Part shown: positions 16,901-23,613 of the stretch, piece after piece
Layout of the letters: the number at the start of each line of letters is the position of its first letter
Numbering within the stretch: the stretch's first letter is position 1
Source: an uncultured Clostridia bacterium
GTDB lineage: Bacteria > Bacillota > Clostridia > Oscillospirales > Ruminococcaceae
Direction of reading: 5' to 3'
Length of the DNA: 33,212 nucleotides
Assembly (NCBI GenBank): GCA_947625155.1
Contig: CANQNG010000022.1
Coordinates: forward strand, 1 to 33,212
Notes under the pieces: model-generated
What the model was told of the DNA's origin: nothing
What the model saw: only the letters and a program-made list of their open reading frames with translations
The model's database searches: none
Made by a program: the position numbers and the translations under genes

Positions 16901-17234
16901 TTTCCCGTTCCGGTGTCTTGGACACGGAGGTGACAACATCCAGTTCCCCCTTTTCCAGCATAGCCAGCGAATCGGAATACGAAAGGTCATAGCCCAGATA
17001 ATCGAATGTCCAGTCGTCCAGCACGCCGATCTTCTGGAAAAAGTCATAGCCGTAGCCGCTTCTTGTGCCGTCATCGGAGATCTCATGATAGCCTGAAAAC
17101 TCAAAAAAGCCGACCTTGATCCGTTCCTCTGCCGCCCCGGATGAGACAGCGGAGATCTGCGGGAGCAGCAGTGCTGCCATGGTGCAGACAAGAACTGATC
17201 GGCGGAAAAAGCCGGAGATCCATTTTTTTGTCAT
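13977..17234 (-). CDS. Hybrid sensor histidine kinase with tandem solute-binding sensor domains and two receivers
   Basis: A 1085-residue BvgS/EvgS-like protein. In order: signal/membrane anchor (1-30); two outside family-3 solute-binding-like domains (about 37-258 and 283-498); a transmembrane helix (517-538); a coiled linker; HisKA (578-643) with phospho-acceptor His586 in NMSHDIRTP; HATPase (690-805) with N, G1 (DTGIGM) and G2 (GTGLGM) boxes; receiver 1 (823-941, Asp878 in IIDWSMPD); and receiver 2 (961-1083, Asp1015 in LMDVQMP). It senses a small outside ligand, perhaps an amino acid. No HPt or DNA-binding output domain is in the protein or adjacent. The ATG at 17234 has AGGAG nine bases upstream; the ATG at 17255 has a poor site. 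Confidence 0.93.
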   Translation of the reverse strand: MTKKWISGFFRRSVLVCTMAALLLPQISAVSSGAAEERIKVGFFEFSGYHEISDDGTRSGYGYDFFQKIGVLDDWTFDYLGYDLSYSDSLAMLEKGELDVVTSVSKTPEREKLFLFSDEPIGTNETIFTVKAGNMAVTAGDCATYDGLKIGMLEGNSKNENFRRFSESHAFTYIPVYFETESEMSDALQDGSIDGLVSGSLRRLNNEWLIESMDAADFYVAVNKNDTQLMDRINDAIHELDLKEPDWRNLLHQKYYSLDAEGIVMLDAAERSYLQSLADTGRTLKVLTDPDLSPYSYFENGEAKGIFPAIFREFADKNNIRYEFVETANSTEYYRIRESQGADIVLDLSTSYYEAEKEGYKLTDPYMDCSLARLTRKLHDNEIKTIAAVEQPVVPSGYAADMYDPDTITYYNSVDACVKAVGDGSADAAILFSYTTERIIQNDVKNKYSFVILGDLAVSYCMGVKASESHLLLSVLNKEIAGLSDEKLSAIIIAEADLHGSESSKTLAAFLYANPGYGMAVLLFVCLFAIVCLVLLFRMHSQKLLEKRIQEISEQYKIKEQELSDALDLADQANRAKTVFLNNMSHDIRTPMNAIIGFTALASAHLDNTERTKDYLSKIAQSSDHLLSLINDVLDMSRIESGNVTIEEKPEDLAEILHGLRNIIQADVHAKQLELFIDTVDVTEENIRCDKLRLNQILLNLLSNSIKFTDPGGTVSLRVTQKPSPHEGCGTYEFRVKDTGIGMSPEFAKTIFEPFTRERTSTVSGIQGTGLGMSITKNIVDMMHGTIEVHSQPGKGTEFIIELEFKIGGETQVLSVITELKGKRGLVVDDDVISCQSVSKMLRQFGLRSEWTMYGKEAVVRAEEALDIGDPYEVYIIDWSMPDMNGIETVRQIRRVIGQDAPIILLSAYDWSDIEHEARAAGVTDLISKPLFASDLHQALARTTGQVQEETDETAEQNFEGKRLLLAEDNELNREIAIELLSSLGFTVETAENGREAYEMVRDAEPGRYDLILMDVQMPVMDGYEATQKIRSLEDTVHSRVPIIAMTANAFEEDKRKAMASGMDGHLAKPIDMELMTALLKKILN

Positions 17235-17333
17235 ATGCCATTTCTCCTTTGTCATGTCTTTTTCCGGAAATACATAGCATAGAGGCGAGATGGATCTCCG
17301 GCGTGTTTCATTTGGGGCGGATGTCTTATATCC

Positions 17334-17362
17334 ATTCTACCATATTTTCACCGGTTTGTAAA
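17334..17362 (-). promoter_or_regulatory. Promoter of the hybrid kinase
   Basis: On the minus strand TTTACA (17357-17362), 17 bases and TAGAAT (17334-17339), giving a leader of about 95 bases. Confidence 0.65.
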
Positions 17363-17373
17363 GACTTTTGCTG

Positions 17374-17409
17374 AAAAAAGCACCCGTTCCTTTGCAAGGA
17401 ACAGGTGCT
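17374..17409 (-). terminator. Terminator of the ABC transporter operon
   Basis: On the minus strand, a stem AGCACC-GTTCCTT with its complement (one internal mismatch, three-base loop) is followed by TTTTTT. It lies about 30 bases past the permease stop. Confidence 0.9.
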
Positions 17410-17440
17410 TGGGGGAAGTCGTTTTCTCTTTGCTTTTTGG

Positions 17441-19684
17441 TCAGTCTACTGCCCGCAGCTGTTCTGCGAGCGGCTCTTTCCGCATCTGCCAGAGCGGCAG
17501 GAACGATGCCGCCGCTGCCACGAAAAATGCCGCTGTCATCACAAGCCCGATGCAAACGACCGGCTGTGTGTAGGAAATATAGCCCGTCACTTCCGGCATT
17601 TCCATCACATTGTACAGGAATATTTCTGTTCCTGCCAGTATCGCTTCGCTCAGGAACAGGGCTGCCACACCGGATGTCAGGCAGTATTGCAGGCATTCTA
17701 AGACTGTCATGCCGCAGAGCTGCCGTTTCGTCATACCGATGCTTTGCAGGGCAGCAAGTTCCCGCTTGCGGTCGAGGATGCCTGTGGAGATGATGTTGAT
17801 CATGTTCACCGCTGCGATCAGTGCCAGCATGCCCGTCAGGAACTGGATGCCAACACGCAGCACCATGAAGATGCCCTCTATTATCTTTTGCAGGGAGATG
17901 AGATCTGTATAGGAGATCATATGCTTCCTGCCATTGTCCAGATAGTCCCTGACTTCCCAGTATTGCGAAAGATCCTTGAGTTTGCAGGATGCGTAGCAGT
18001 GCACAGCCGTATCCCCGTACAGCGCTTCAGCGGTCTGTAGGTAGGTATCTATCGTCCCATACAGGATCACAAGATGATCCATGACTACGCCCTCTTTCTG
18101 GATACGTCCTGCGATGGTAAATCCTTCCGTGTGCACCTCTTCTGTCTGATAGAGCGTTTCCCCGTACCATGACATCACGTCACATGCTGCCTGTTCTTCC
18201 GGGGAGAGAGCATTATATCCTGCCTCGGTCAAGTCGTGCTTCCGGGTGATCTCCAGACGGCATGCCCCGTCCGAGACCAGATCGTCTTGGTCTGTCATTA
18301 CTACGAACTCGCCGCTTTCTGCAAGTTCCTGATAGGGGACAGGCGGTTCTCCTTCACAAAGCTGGTCATAGGCATATTCTGTAAGGTAGTTGATGATGAC
18401 GTACTGTTCCGGGTCGGATGCCTCTATACGACCCCTGTTGCCGACCGTAAAGTCAATGTCCGTAAAATAGCCGCTGTTCTCCAGATCATGCAGGGGCTCG
18501 GCGAAGCAGACCGCTCGGGGGACCGTCACACCGGGCGTATCCTCACGGTATTGCAGCTGTATTTCCAGATCCGGTGTATGTTCCGGGTCTGCTGCATCCC
18601 AGTAACCGGATAATTCCTTCTGTGTCTGTGACTGCAGCGCACGCATCGTACCCGGAAAGACCGCCAGCAATGTCATAGAGATCGTCAGCGCCAGTATCGT
18701 CACCACATAGCGTTTCGGCTGCCGGTGGTTATTCAGGGAGGCAAGACTGCCTTTCCAGCCGAACAGTTTTCCGTAGAGGTACGCTTTCCTGACCTTTTTC
18801 ACTGTATCGCTCCGGGCAGTGAGCGCCTGCATGGGGGATCTGCGGATGGCACGCATCCCCGTGCCGTATGCCGACAGCAGTACCCACACCAGCCCCGTCA
18901 CCATGCTGATACCGATGAACAGAGGACTGACGGAGAAGTGGAGCTGCTCCACGATAGACTTCGGGATCAGGTAAGTCTCTGTCAGCGGCAGACCTTTCAC
19001 AGAACGGAATGCCAGATAGGCAAGCCCGATGCCTGCCCCCGTGCCGAGCGGTACGCCGAGCAGAGACAGGAACAGCCCCTCTGCCGTGAGGATCCCTGCC
19101 GTCTGCCGGGGCGTTGCACCGATGGAACGCAGCATGCCGAACTGCCGCTCCCGTTCCTTGGACGATACCTCAAAGGCTGTGTCGATGATCAGCCGCAGAG
19201 AAACGGCAAGGAAGATCACCAAAATGTAGAACAGGGAAAAGATCTCCGCCGCATTCGCACGGGCTTGCAGCGTGATCCCGTCCAGATCGACGAGCATGGT
19301 ATTGCAGTCATATGCCATGGGGTCGCCCGTGTACTGCGCTGCCAGACCGGAAATATAGGCATCCAGATCGTCATAGATGTCGCCCATGTACTGGTCGTAG
19401 AAAAGTTCGATCCGGTAAGCCTCTTCCTGTTCTGTGATCAGGCAGGAGGCATAGTCCTTGTTTTCCGCTGCAATGGCAGCAGCATCTTCTTTTGCCAGCC
19501 CGGTCAGGCAATAGTGATAATTCCCGTTGAGCAGTGCCAGACTGCGGAGACAGCCTGCTGTCGTGGAAAACACCGTGAACAGGAACGCCATCATCGCCAG
19601 CGCAGCCGCAATGCTGCCTATCGTCAAAGCGGAATGCCGTTTTTGGGTGCGGATGTACCGCCATGCCAGCAGTCCCTCAAACAT
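17441..19684 (-). CDS. ABC transporter permease, double FtsX domain
   Basis: A 747-residue membrane protein made of two similar halves. Each half has one helix, an outside domain and three helices: helix 1 near 20-40, outside domain of about 100 residues, helices near 145-275; helix 5 near 330-350, outside domain of about 240 residues, helices near 600-735. Each three-helix block contains the FtsX signature (RERQFGMLRSIGATPRQ and RKRELAALQSIGMTKRQ). This eight-helix plan is like that of two-domain MacB/SalY-type exporters and differs from the ten-helix BceB. The ATG at 19684 has GGAGGTGA five bases upstream, inside the end of the ATPase gene. The likely role is export or removal of a peptide or lipid-targeting antibiotic, or lipoprotein-related work. 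Confidence 0.9.
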   Translation of the reverse strand: MFEGLLAWRYIRTQKRHSALTIGSIAAALAMMAFLFTVFSTTAGCLRSLALLNGNYHYCLTGLAKEDAAAIAAENKDYASCLITEQEEAYRIELFYDQYMGDIYDDLDAYISGLAAQYTGDPMAYDCNTMLVDLDGITLQARANAAEIFSLFYILVIFLAVSLRLIIDTAFEVSSKERERQFGMLRSIGATPRQTAGILTAEGLFLSLLGVPLGTGAGIGLAYLAFRSVKGLPLTETYLIPKSIVEQLHFSVSPLFIGISMVTGLVWVLLSAYGTGMRAIRRSPMQALTARSDTVKKVRKAYLYGKLFGWKGSLASLNNHRQPKRYVVTILALTISMTLLAVFPGTMRALQSQTQKELSGYWDAADPEHTPDLEIQLQYREDTPGVTVPRAVCFAEPLHDLENSGYFTDIDFTVGNRGRIEASDPEQYVIINYLTEYAYDQLCEGEPPVPYQELAESGEFVVMTDQDDLVSDGACRLEITRKHDLTEAGYNALSPEEQAACDVMSWYGETLYQTEEVHTEGFTIAGRIQKEGVVMDHLVILYGTIDTYLQTAEALYGDTAVHCYASCKLKDLSQYWEVRDYLDNGRKHMISYTDLISLQKIIEGIFMVLRVGIQFLTGMLALIAAVNMINIISTGILDRKRELAALQSIGMTKRQLCGMTVLECLQYCLTSGVAALFLSEAILAGTEIFLYNVMEMPEVTGYISYTQPVVCIGLVMTAAFFVAAAASFLPLWQMRKEPLAEQLRAVD

Positions 19685-19689
19685 GCGGT

Positions 19690-20379
19690 TCACCTCCCTT
19701 GTCCGGTCAGCACATCGTTCACGATATGCCCGTCCGCCAGTGTGAGGATGCGGTCGCATTGCAGGGCAATGTTCTCGTCGTGGGTGATGATGAGCATGGT
19801 CTGTTCCAGTTCCCGGTTGGACTTGCGCAGGAGCGCAATGATCTCGGCACTGTTTTTGCTGTCGAGATTGCCGGTCGGCTCATCGGCTAAAATGACCCCC
19901 GGCGAGGTGAACAGCGCCCGCCCGATGGAGACACGCTGCTGCTGCCCGCCCGAAAGCTGTGACGGCAGGTGGTGCCGCCGATCCGTCAGCCCCATGAGCG
20001 CCAGCATTTCCGCCACACGTTTCGGGTCGGGCTTTCTGCCGTCCATGATGAGGGGGAGCGTCATGTTCTCCTCGGCATCGAGCACGGGAATGAGATTGTA
20101 GAACTGGTAGATCAGCCCTACCTGTCTGCGCCGGAAAATGGCTAAGTGATGATCATTCTGCGCATAGACATCCTGCCCGTCCAGAAACACTTTGCCCGCT
20201 GTCGGACGGTCAACGCCGCCCAGAATGTGCAGCAGTGTCGATTTCCCCGAACCGGACGGACCGATGACAGCCGTCATCTGTCCCTTGGGAACGCTGAAAC
20301 TTACCTTGTCAAGGGCTTTCACTTCGTTTTCACCTTTGCCGTATGTTTTGCAAAGGTCTTTGATCTCCAGTAATTCCAT
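19690..20379 (-). CDS. ABC transporter ATPase, LolD/MacB/BceA type
   Basis: A 229-residue nucleotide-binding protein. It has Walker A GPSGSGKST, a Q-loop, the signature LSGGQQQR, Walker B VILADEP followed by TGNLDS, and the H-loop ITHDE. TGNLDS is typical of the LolD/MacB/BceA subfamily, which works with FtsX-type permeases by mechanotransmission. The ATG at 20379 has AAGGAGGG seven bases upstream. It is the first gene of a two-gene operon with the permease (gap of five bases) and is divergent from a response regulator and kinase, an arrangement typical of antibiotic-peptide sensing and resistance modules. Confidence 0.95.
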   Translation of the reverse strand: MELLEIKDLCKTYGKGENEVKALDKVSFSVPKGQMTAVIGPSGSGKSTLLHILGGVDRPTAGKVFLDGQDVYAQNDHHLAIFRRRQVGLIYQFYNLIPVLDAEENMTLPLIMDGRKPDPKRVAEMLALMGLTDRRHHLPSQLSGGQQQRVSIGRALFTSPGVILADEPTGNLDSKNSAEIIALLRKSNRELEQTMLIITHDENIALQCDRILTLADGHIVNDVLTGQGR

Positions 20380-20401
20380 ACAGGATCCCTCCTTTGTATC
20401 C

Positions 20402-20410
20402 AGTATAGCA
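20402..20410 (-). promoter_or_regulatory. Extended -10 of the ABC transporter operon
   Basis: On the minus strand TGC-TATACT forms an extended -10 with no good -35, as expected for an activator-dependent promoter. The palindrome at 20441-20454 is centred about 43 bases upstream of it. Confidence 0.6.
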
Positions 20411-20440
20411 CACGAAAGTGACGATCTCATTTCTCCTGCC

Positions 20441-20454
20441 TTACAATATTGTAA
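20441..20454. promoter_or_regulatory. Probable response-regulator binding site (TTACA-N4-TGTAA)
   Basis: A perfect 14-base palindrome with TTACA and TGTAA arms around ATAT fits the TnACA-N4-TGTAA consensus described for BceR-like regulators in Firmicutes. It lies between the divergent ABC and regulator promoters, upstream of both, so it could activate the transporter and tune the regulator. Confidence 0.6.
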
Positions 20455-20469
20455 TTTTTCCGGAGAGCC

Positions 20470-20498
20470 TTGTCATACTGCAAATTTTATGGTATAAT
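20470..20498 (+). promoter_or_regulatory. Sigma-A promoter of the response regulator
   Basis: TTGTCA (20470-20475), 17 bases and TATAAT (20493-20498), 23 bases before the ATG. Confidence 0.83.
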
Positions 20499-20521
20499 AG
20501 AGCATTGTAAGGGGGGATCGT

Positions 20522-21199
20522 ATGCCACATATCCTATTTGTGGAGGATGACGAAGCACTTGCCCGGCATCTTTCCGGATTTCTTGCCGCAGAGGGCTTTT
20601 CCGTGAGCTGTGCCGCCGGAGAAAGCGAAGCGCTGCGCCTGTTTGGCAGAGGACGGACAGACTGTGTGCTGCTCGATGTGTCACTTGCAGACGGGAACGG
20701 TTTCTCGGTATGCAGGGCGATCCGGGCAGTTTCGGATGTGCCGGTCATTTTCCTGACTGCCTCGGCAGATGAGAGCTGCACGGTGGCAGGTCTTGAAATG
20801 GGGGCAGATGACTATATCAGCAAGCCTTTCCGTCCCCGGGAACTTGCCGCACGCATCCGCAATAGCCTGCGCCGCAGCCGGGATCCATCCTCTTTTCTGC
20901 TCCGGTGCGGCAATGTCTGTATCGACCCGGCTAAGGGTCTTGTTACCAAAAACGGAAAGGAGCTGTTCCTTTCGGCACTGGAGTACCGTTTGCTGCTGCT
21001 GTTTTTCTCCAATGCGGGCATCCTGCTGACACGGGAGCAGATGGCGGAGGAGCTGTGGACGGTCTCCGGGGAATTTGTGGGGGACAACACCCTGAACGTC
21101 TATATCAAACGCCTGCGGGATAAGATCGAGGACGATCCCCAGCATCCGGCTATCCTGAAAACGGTCCGGGGGCTTGGCTATAAGGCGGTGGACACATGA
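20522..21199 (+). CDS. OmpR-family response regulator
   Basis: A 225-residue regulator. The receiver domain (1-118) has acidic residues EDDE near 8-11, the phospho-acceptor Asp in LLDVSLADGNG, and Lys in YISKPF. A winged-helix DNA-binding domain (about 130-222) ends in TLNVYIKRLRDKI and TVRGLGYKA. AAGGGGGG precedes the ATG. The stop overlaps the start of the kinase gene (ATGA). It probably controls the divergent ABC transporter through the palindrome at 20441-20454. Confidence 0.95.
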   Translation: MPHILFVEDDEALARHLSGFLAAEGFSVSCAAGESEALRLFGRGRTDCVLLDVSLADGNGFSVCRAIRAVSDVPVIFLTASADESCTVAGLEMGADDYISKPFRPRELAARIRNSLRRSRDPSSFLLRCGNVCIDPAKGLVTKNGKELFLSALEYRLLLLFFSNAGILLTREQMAEELWTVSGEFVGDNTLNVYIKRLRDKIEDDPQHPAILKTVRGLGYKAVDT

Positions 21200-22200
21200 G
21201 ATACAGCCCACAGGAGCGCAGGGCATGGCTGCTCCAGCTCGGCATGGCAGGGGCAGGGGGCATCGTCTGCCTGTGGTTTGACTGGCGGGCAGCTTGTGTA
21301 TCGATGCTGGCGGCGGCGGGCATGCTTGTCGTGCAGCAGCAGAGCCGCCGAAAGACCCAGCGGCAGCTGACAGCTCTGTGCGACCGGCTGGATGAGATCT
21401 TACACGGTGTGGAAACGGTGCAGCTTGCTGAATTTGAAGAGGGGGCGCTGAGTATCCTTGCCTCAGAGATCCGGAAAATGACCATCCGCCTGCGGGAGCA
21501 AAACAAAGCGCTGGACCGGGACAAAGTCTTTATGAAAGAGGCACTGGAGGATATGTCCCACCAGCTCCGCACACCGCTGACAACGATGCAGGTCATTACC
21601 GGTATGCTCCGCAAGCCGGAACTGGATAAACAGCAGCGTATTGCCTATGTGCAGGAACTGACAGGGCTGCTGTCCCGGATGCAGTGGATGCTGGAGACAT
21701 TGTTGCAGACCGCAAGGCTGGAGGCAGGGGCGGTGACGTTCCGGAAAGAGCAGTCGCAGGTCGTGGCGCTGATCCAAGCGGCACTTTCGCCGCTTTCCAT
21801 TTCCATGGAGCTGAAAGGCATCACGCTGCACACGGAGGTCGAGGGGCAGCCGATGCTCATAGGGGACAGGCAGTTCTATACGGAAGCCCTCGGCAATCTC
21901 CTCAAAAACTGCATGGAGCATACGCCGCCGGGCGGGGAGATCGCCATCCGTGCCGGGCAGAACAGTTTGTATACTTGGATACGCATCACGGATCCCGGAG
22001 AGGGGATCGCCCCGGAGGATCTGCCGCATGTGTTTGAGCGGTTCTACCGGAGCGGTACATTCTCGAAAAAGGGCTATGGCATCGGGCTTTCCTTTGCGCA
22101 AAAAGTCTTTGCCGCACAGGGCGGGAGCATTCAGGTGCGCAATGCTGTCCCGCACGGGGCAGAATTCGAGATACGTTCCTACACTGCTGCGCAGGTATGA
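21196..22200 (+). CDS. Sensor histidine kinase with minimal (intramembrane-type) input domain
   Basis: A 334-residue kinase. Two transmembrane helices (about 12-28 and 32-48) are joined by only a few residues, so there is almost no outside sensor. Intramembrane-sensing kinases such as BceS have this design and read the state of their partner ABC transporter. HisKA has the H-box DMSHQLRTPL near residue 120. HATPase has NLLKNCMEHT, DPGEGI, FERFYR and GYGIGLSFA. It is translationally coupled to the response regulator and followed at once by a terminator. Confidence 0.93.
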   Translation: MRYSPQERRAWLLQLGMAGAGGIVCLWFDWRAACVSMLAAAGMLVVQQQSRRKTQRQLTALCDRLDEILHGVETVQLAEFEEGALSILASEIRKMTIRLREQNKALDRDKVFMKEALEDMSHQLRTPLTTMQVITGMLRKPELDKQQRIAYVQELTGLLSRMQWMLETLLQTARLEAGAVTFRKEQSQVVALIQAALSPLSISMELKGITLHTEVEGQPMLIGDRQFYTEALGNLLKNCMEHTPPGGEIAIRAGQNSLYTWIRITDPGEGIAPEDLPHVFERFYRSGTFSKKGYGIGLSFAQKVFAAQGGSIQVRNAVPHGAEFEIRSYTAAQV

Positions 22201-22236
22201 AAAAAGGCTCTGGATCGATGTTCAGAGCCTTTTTTT
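22201..22236. terminator. Bidirectional terminator between the kinase and NYN genes
   Basis: GGCTCTG and CAGAGCC flank a ten-base loop, with five A before and seven T after. It ends the kinase operon and can also serve the convergent minus-strand gene ending at 22246. Confidence 0.9.
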
Positions 22237-22245
22237 GCGGGAGGA

Positions 22246-23076
22246 TCATTTTCTGCCTGCTCTTGCAAGATGCCGCAGATCCTCAAAGCGGGGTTTAAAT
22301 CTGTGGTAGACGACCTTGGCACGCTGTCCGTCATGGTAATAGCGGGCAAGGGCATTGTTGAAGTCTACCAGCGTATCGGAAACGGAGATCATTTCACAGA
22401 CACGGCTGACCGTTTCCTCGTCCGCCGACTTGCCCAGCAGGTTGCGGACGGTGTTGAAATACTGCACGGTAAACAGGGGGGCTTCCTCTGCCGGCTCGGG
22501 GAAAAGGGGTATCTTTTCCGTCACGGTCTCCGGTACTTCCGGCTTGGCGTAAAGGTCGCAGATCGCTGCAAAGCTGGGTACGTCCAGTTCTCTTTGCAGT
22601 GCATCGGTCAGTCCGGGATATTCCCGTATCTCGGGGGGAATATCCGGTACAGGAGCAGTCTCCGTCTCCTCCGGTCCAGCCGGAGTGAGGGATGCTTCGA
22701 TAGAGGGAACGATCTGCAATGTGATCCCCTCCTGCCGGATGAAGCGCTCGTAAAATTCAGTCCCCAATAGGAAATCCTTATCCTTGCTGACAATATAGAG
22801 CGCATCCGCCTCCTTGGCACCGATGAGGTAGCCGGTGAACATCATGAGCTGGATGTCCAGCGCATTCTTGACCGGGTCGCTGTTTTTCAGACTGACGGCG
22901 ACTTCGTTGAGCTGTACCTGTGCCTGACAGGCGATCAGTTGTTCATACAGTCCGAAAGTCAGTCCGCAGCGGTTCTGGGTATAGAAGATATGGAGTTTGT
23001 CCGTTCCGGTCAGCCGTTCCATACCCTGTAAGCCCTCGATGTAGACATTTTCGTAGTCCACCAGATAGATCGACAT
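22246..23076 (-). CDS. NYN/PIN-like domain protein (putative ribonuclease)
   Basis: A 276-residue protein. The N-terminal 140 residues look like an NYN (PIN-like) nuclease: YLVDYENV with Asp7, NALDIQLM with Asp74, and IVSKDKDF with Asp99 and Asp101. These give the acidic cluster that binds metal in this fold. A Pro/Glu-rich stretch (about 135-165) follows, then a helical C-terminal half of about 110 residues with a basic end that I do not recognise. It could bind RNA or a partner. AAGGAGGTG lies seven bases before the ATG. It is a single-gene transcript with its own promoter at 23126-23154. The substrate is unknown; NYN proteins act in RNA processing and sometimes in defence. Confidence 0.82.
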   Translation of the reverse strand: MSIYLVDYENVYIEGLQGMERLTGTDKLHIFYTQNRCGLTFGLYEQLIACQAQVQLNEVAVSLKNSDPVKNALDIQLMMFTGYLIGAKEADALYIVSKDKDFLLGTEFYERFIRQEGITLQIVPSIEASLTPAGPEETETAPVPDIPPEIREYPGLTDALQRELDVPSFAAICDLYAKPEVPETVTEKIPLFPEPAEEAPLFTVQYFNTVRNLLGKSADEETVSRVCEMISVSDTLVDFNNALARYYHDGQRAKVVYHRFKPRFEDLRHLARAGRK

Positions 23077-23125
23077 GGTTTTTCACCTCCTTTTCAGTAT
23101 TCCGGCGGCATGTCCGCCTATCTAC

Positions 23126-23154
23126 AGTATAACACATTCCGCCGGAAATGTCAA
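23126..23154 (-). promoter_or_regulatory. Promoter of the NYN gene
   Basis: On the minus strand TTGACA (23149-23154), 17 bases and TATACT (23126-23131). CGGAATGTG directly before the -10 is also present in the promoter at 33089-33117. Confidence 0.87.
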
Positions 23155-23189
23155 TATAGCGGTGTACTGCGGGAGCGGGGAAACAGGGG

Positions 23190-23475
23190 TTTTTTGAAAG
23201 TATTCCGACCTTTGCCGCCGTAAGGTGGCATTGGGAGGAAAAACAAAAGTTTTTTGCGCCAGTTTTTTTCAAAAAAGCTGGCAGGAGTCCAGAGGGCAGC
23301 GGCGGCAGGCTGCCGCTTCCGTTGTGCCTCCCAATGCCGGGCTATGCCCGGCAAAGGTCGGCTTGCTCAGATGATACTTTTATCCTACCTGAGAGCAGTC
23401 GCCCTTTGCGCCGTCAGGCATTGGGCGACACCACGGGTGCAGCGTCACGCTGCCGGCAAAGGTCGGCTTGCTTTT
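23190..23475. repeat. Mosaic intergenic repeat region 3
   Basis: The gap at 23077-23613 has no convincing gene. It contains an inverted pair: bases 23205-23238 (CCGACCTTTGC...GCATTGGGAGG) and the reverse form at 23327-23362. Together they could form a large hairpin around a core that also includes an A/T-rich AAAACTTTTGTTTTT-type block and a GTCCAGAGGGCAG block. These blocks match region 1 (265-360) in the opposite orientation. Bases 23327-23445 match 337-454 in the same orientation. A further partial GGCAAAGGTCGGCTTGC copy lies at 23454-23470. Confidence 0.7.
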
Positions 23476-23531
23476 GTTAAATTGTATAAATACAGGAGCA
23501 TCCGCTTCCCAAAATTTGGACAGTTCGTCAC

Positions 23532-23560
23532 TTGCACTTTTTGGAAAAATCGTGTATGCT
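23532..23560 (+). promoter_or_regulatory. Promoter of the lipoprotein gene
   Basis: TTGCAC (23532-23537), 17 bases and TATGCT (23555-23560), about 53 bases before the ATG. Confidence 0.6.
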
Positions 23561-23613
23561 AAGTATAACAGCGCTTATCACTTGAGATCTAACAGAAAGA
23601 AAGGGTCACGGAT

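Noticed and set aside
18725-20101. A 458-codon open frame on the plus strand
   Set aside because: Antisense to the ABC permease and ATPase genes, both with clear motifs and ribosome-binding sites.
23500-23560. Third copy of the ECF promoter before the lipoprotein gene (a CGTCA near 23526)
   Set aside because: The upstream blocks are missing and the CCGC to CGTC distance differs by two bases.
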